From the NCBI GenBank assembly GCA_040756745.1, contig JBFLYO010000017.1, forward strand, positions 9,092 through 73,091: a stretch of 64,000 nt of DNA, in the 5' to 3' direction. The position numbers and the translations under genes are program-made. Shown piece after piece: positions 61,293 through 64,000 of this stretch. Position 1 is the stretch's first letter. Each line of letters opens with the position of its first letter. This DNA comes from JBFLYO01 sp040756745 (lineage in GTDB: Bacteria > Bacteroidota > Ignavibacteria > UBA10030 > UBA6906). The notes under the pieces were generated by a model. That model had not been told where the DNA came from. It worked only from the letters and a program-made list of their open reading frames with translations, and did not search any database.

Positions 61293-61493
61293 TTACTGGC
61301 TTTTCCTCTTGTCAAGGTTTTGGACGATGGGCAGTGTGATCCCAAAAATGATCGCAATACGGATCGACATTTCCCAGTCCAGGACACCGCTGCCGTGCGC
61401 AAGAAGACTGTAGAGATAGGTCACAATCAGGCTTACAACCAGAGTAATCGAACCGATTGTGACGAGACCCATAACGATGTTCTTCGCATTCAT
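61293..61493 (-). CDS. small two-helix membrane protein (66 residues)
   Basis: MNAKNIVMGLVTIGSITLVV with an AGGAGG site upstream. Two membrane helices and a basic end (NLDKRKSQ). The family is not recognised. It lies between the secreted FG-GAP protein gene and a sensor kinase, and is followed by a 36-residue membrane frame. Confidence 0.65.
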   Translation of the reverse strand: MNAKNIVMGLVTIGSITLVVSLIVTYLYSLLAHGSGVLDWEMSIRIAIIFGITLPIVQNLDKRKSQ

Positions 61494-61532
61494 GAGGTGT
61501 CCTCCTCTGTTTGTGGTGAGTGGTCGATTCAT

Positions 61533-63593
61533 TTATTTCAAGAGCATCAGTTGCCTCGTCTGCACGAAGGCCCCTGCCTCGAGCCGGCAGAAATACGTTC
61601 CACTGGCGAATTCCGTGCCGTCGAACTCGACCTCGTGAATACCGGCATCCCTTCTCTCGCTTACCAGGACCGACACTTCACGCCCAAGGATGTCGTATAC
61701 AGAGAGTCGCACATCAATGGTTACAGGAAGCAGATATCTGACAACAGTCACTGGATTGAATGGGTTGGGGTAGTTTTGTTCCAACGCATATGTGACGGGA
61801 ACGGGCACAGTGGTGGTGTTCACAGCGACGGCGGGTGTTGTGTTCCTGTAAAAGTAAAACCCTCCGTGCATTTGTCCCACCACGATATCCAGGTCGTTGT
61901 CGCCGTCCAGGTCCGCAAGCACGGGAAGACATCGGTAGTTGGAACCGTTGTTGACGCCGCCAAAGTTCTGTGTTTGAAGCTCAAAACTAAATCCAGGCCC
62001 GGCGGCTGTGTTTCGATAGTAGAGAATTACACCATCGGAATTGCCGATAAACAGATCTGCCTGACCATCACGGTCGAAGTCCGCGACATTGGCGTACAGA
62101 TCATATTCGCTGATGATACTCCCGCCCGCATCTCGGAGAGTGTCTTCAAGGACGAAGCGGGGAGGCGCTGGCGTGCCGGCGTTCCGGTACAACAGCATGG
62201 CCGTTGCCGATGTTGGGGTTTCAACGACAGTGAGAATGTCGAGGTCTGCGTCTCCGTCCAGGTCGGCCAGCACGGGGTTCCACCCCAGGAGCGTGGCATT
62301 GGCCGTATCGCGTATAAGACCTACGAGCGAGAGCGAGGGGGATCCGGCAGTGCCGCCGTTATGGCAATAGAAGATGCCGTCTTGTGAAGTTCCGAGGATC
62401 AGATCGGGATCGCCGTCGTCGTCCAGGTCCCCCCAGGAGGGCCTGCCTATCATCCCGCCCGTGATCCCGGCATAGCGGTCGGTCACGAAGTCAAATCGGG
62501 GGCCGGATGGAGTCCCGATGTTCCTGAAGAACGCCAGTCCGGAGTCCGACTTGCCGACAAAGAAGTCCAGGTCCTGGTCGCCGTCAATGTCAACGAAAGA
62601 GGGGGCGGCATAGGACCCGAAATCGAGATAATGCGTCAGGATATGTCGTGTGACAAGTGTGAACACCGGAACAGTAGGAGTGCCGGTATTGCGGGAGAAC
62701 GAGATCCATGCCCTGTTGCTTCCGAGGAACAGATCGAGGTCAATGTCGCCATCGATATCGGCGAAGACGGGAATCAGGAAGCTGAGGTCAGGCGGGGTGA
62801 CGAGGTTGAGCGTGTTGTCTTCGACGAATCGCGCGTCGCTTGCAGAACCGACGTTTATGTAGGAACCGACAAGTGAAGAAGTGTTCCCGATGAAGAGATC
62901 GAGATCGCCGTCACCGTCGATATCGGCCAGGGCAGGGACGGTCGATGCCGCCGTCGTAATTCTCGTCCCCGTCGTGTCACGGAGCGTGTCCGCAAGGACA
63001 TACGTGTGCGATCCGCCCTGTGCGCGCCGGAAATACAGGATCCCCTGGTCGTAACTTCCGACAAGAAGGTCGATTCGCCCGTCGTCGTCGAGGTCGCCGA
63101 AACCGGGTGCGGCCTGAAATCCTACATCAATCGAATCAACCCATGTCGCCGTGTTTGAAAACAACGGCGCCGACGAATCCCCGAGATTTGTGTAAACCCA
63201 GAGACGGCCATCCACCTGTCCGACAAACAGGTCTTTGTCTCCATCGCCGTCGATGTCGTCAAATCCGAGGCGGTTGGTCTGGTCTCCGAGGGAGATCCCG
63301 CCGGCGGCTGAATCGGCAAATGTGAACAGGCCAAGATTTCCCTGACCGTCATTGCGGTAGAAGCTGATCCTGCCTTCGCTTCTTCCCGTGAAGAACAGAT
63401 CCTGATCGCCATCGCTGTCGATGTCGGTCATGGCAATTCCGAAGTCAAACAGCCCTCCGTTCCAGGGCCTCTCGAGCAGCCGGGACTCAATCGTGACGGG
63501 AATTCCCGCGGACTCACGCTGAAAAGTCTGGGTATGCGCGACCGTGGCAGCACAACTTAACGCGATGAACATGGCAACCGGGAGTGCTCTCAT
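61533..63593 (-). CDS. secreted FG-GAP/VCBS-repeat protein with type IX secretion sorting domain
   Basis: 686 residues with signal peptide (MRALPVAMFIALSCAATVAH). About nine to ten repeats of the IDIDGDGDLDLFIG type (for example DIDSDGDQDLFFTGRSEG, DLDDDGRIDLLVGSYDQG) form calcium-binding propeller blades. After VTYALEQNYPNPFNPVTVVR comes the C-terminal T9SS sorting domain (VRLSVYDILGREVSVL; FASGTYFCRLEAG). It is expected to be exported across the outer membrane and attached to the surface. GGAGG precedes the ATG by about six bases. Confidence 0.93.
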   Translation of the reverse strand: MRALPVAMFIALSCAATVAHTQTFQRESAGIPVTIESRLLERPWNGGLFDFGIAMTDIDSDGDQDLFFTGRSEGRISFYRNDGQGNLGLFTFADSAAGGISLGDQTNRLGFDDIDGDGDKDLFVGQVDGRLWVYTNLGDSSAPLFSNTATWVDSIDVGFQAAPGFGDLDDDGRIDLLVGSYDQGILYFRRAQGGSHTYVLADTLRDTTGTRITTAASTVPALADIDGDGDLDLFIGNTSSLVGSYINVGSASDARFVEDNTLNLVTPPDLSFLIPVFADIDGDIDLDLFLGSNRAWISFSRNTGTPTVPVFTLVTRHILTHYLDFGSYAAPSFVDIDGDQDLDFFVGKSDSGLAFFRNIGTPSGPRFDFVTDRYAGITGGMIGRPSWGDLDDDGDPDLILGTSQDGIFYCHNGGTAGSPSLSLVGLIRDTANATLLGWNPVLADLDGDADLDILTVVETPTSATAMLLYRNAGTPAPPRFVLEDTLRDAGGSIISEYDLYANVADFDRDGQADLFIGNSDGVILYYRNTAAGPGFSFELQTQNFGGVNNGSNYRCLPVLADLDGDNDLDIVVGQMHGGFYFYRNTTPAVAVNTTTVPVPVTYALEQNYPNPFNPVTVVRYLLPVTIDVRLSVYDILGREVSVLVSERRDAGIHEVEFDGTEFASGTYFCRLEAGAFVQTRQLMLLK

Positions 63594-63890
63594 GATTCAC
63601 CTCCTTGCAGTGATGACCCGCTGTTCGCATAAGGACCGCGCCAGTCCCCCTCCAGTAGGCGATCGCTCCCGGAGGAAGCCCTGCATCCATCAGTCCAACT
63701 GAGGAGCGCAGGATCCCTTGAACCTGTTAACTCAGAGATAACTACGCTAGCTTGGGGCTTGCTGAGAAACCGGGCGCAGAATAATCGAAGGAGCTGATGG
63801 ATATCGCTTCATGATCCCGACCGACACTCAGGTGGTCGGAATCCATTGCGAAAGCAGGAAGCAAGGATTACGAGAAGAATGAATCAGCCA
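63594..63890 (-). other. long untranslated leader of the FG-GAP gene, structured
   Basis: About 290 bases between the promoter at 63891-63919 and the ATG. It contains a CCGACC/GGTCGG hairpin (63818-63840), a TCAGT/ACTGA hairpin near 63690, and an AAGCCC/GGGCTT pairing that could close a multibranch domain. No known riboswitch class was recognised. No open frame with a ribosome site is seen. Confidence 0.45.
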
Positions 63891-63919
63891 ATAATCGTGG
63901 GAATCATACAGAATGTCAA
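63891..63919 (-). promoter_or_regulatory. promoter of the FG-GAP protein gene
   Basis: On the minus strand TTGACA (63914-63919) is 17 bases from GATTAT (63891-63896). This is the best sigma-70-like match in the right-hand gap and lies about 300 bases before the coding start. Confidence 0.55.
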
Positions 63920-64000
63920 GTCCCAATCAGTAATTCAGGGTCGCTCTGGCCGATTACCATCGTATGATGTTCCAAGGATTCAGCCGGGCAAGTTAGCATA

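Noticed and set aside
63704..63760. A stretch CCCTTGAACCTG on the plus strand that resembles part of a thiamine pyrophosphate riboswitch.
   Set aside because: The CTGAGA arm and the GGATAAT-type arm are not in the right order, and no thiamine gene follows on that strand. The only gene here is transcribed the other way.
63735..63760. AACTACGCTAGC resembling the tag codons of tmRNA.
   Set aside because: No tRNA-like ends or pseudoknot arms were found around it; it is a short chance match.

Overview
The window is GC-rich, densely coded bacterial DNA with mostly short intergenic gaps. The best clue to its origin is the large FG-GAP protein at 61533-63593. It ends in a type IX secretion sorting domain of the YALEQNYPNPFNP kind, which is typical of the Bacteroidota-Chlorobiota-Ignavibacteriota (FCB) lineages. 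The TonB-dependent receptor, several lipoproteins and the outer-membrane barrel fit a didermic cell. The aerobic coproporphyrinogen oxidase HemF and the FAD-type protoporphyrinogen oxidase indicate an organism that meets oxygen. I would call it a high-GC member of the Ignavibacteria or a related FCB group, without a species.

Layout. (1) 1-11844, minus strand: an almost complete protoporphyrin-type heme operon in the order ccsA/hemX-like, hemA, hemC, hemD, hemE, hemF, a hybrid GAF-PAS sensor kinase, hemH, hemY, hemB (cut by the window edge). Many junctions overlap. hemL is not seen and may lie beyond the edge. (2) 11985-17410: acetyl-CoA synthetase, a divergent ECF sigma factor with a zinc-finger anti-sigma candidate, a tightly linked trio (DUF2892, OsmC, DUF6132) and an amino-acid permease. 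(3) 17479-20220: an arsenic operon arsR-arsM-arsN2 behind a clear promoter/operator, with a convergent FAD oxidoreductase. (4) 20374-29410: a small unknown protein, a thioredoxin-TPR protein, an S9 peptidase, an outer-membrane barrel, and a giant receptor with two complete Ser/Thr kinase domains. (5) 29817-34488: a three-gene molybdenum oxidoreductase/cytochrome b module, an M28 peptidase, a secreted protein and an M24 peptidase remnant. (6) 34633-50848: a GH4 glycosidase and an AGE-family epimerase, a GltS carrier, tRNA-Ser(UGA), a PLP decarboxylase, a TonB receptor, peptidases, an amidase, an unusual ketosynthase, two YdeI-type proteins and an MFS carrier. (7) 51027-58607: YceI, a Crp/Fnr regulator, RsgA, a radical SAM protein, a beta-propeller, and a PLP lyase/aldo-keto reductase pair with altered active sites. 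(8) 58731-64000: a membrane PAS sensor kinase, two tiny membrane proteins and the secreted FG-GAP protein with its promoter and a long leader.

How the genes work together. The heme operon takes glutamyl-tRNA to protoheme; only the next step, glutamate-1-semialdehyde aminomutase, is not visible. The ars operon senses arsenite, methylates it and probably acetylates an organoarsenical, but has no local efflux pump. The sigma/anti-sigma pair beside an OsmC peroxidase suggests a thiol or peroxide stress response.

The most unusual non-coding feature is a family of seven-base tandem repeats in the gaps between about 37 and 50 kb. Several arrays start exactly at a stop codon and stay in strict seven-base phase. 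A 230-bp quasi-palindrome built of six- and seventeen-base repeats lies at 48.7-48.9 kb. I found no CRISPR array, rRNA, prophage or transposase gene.
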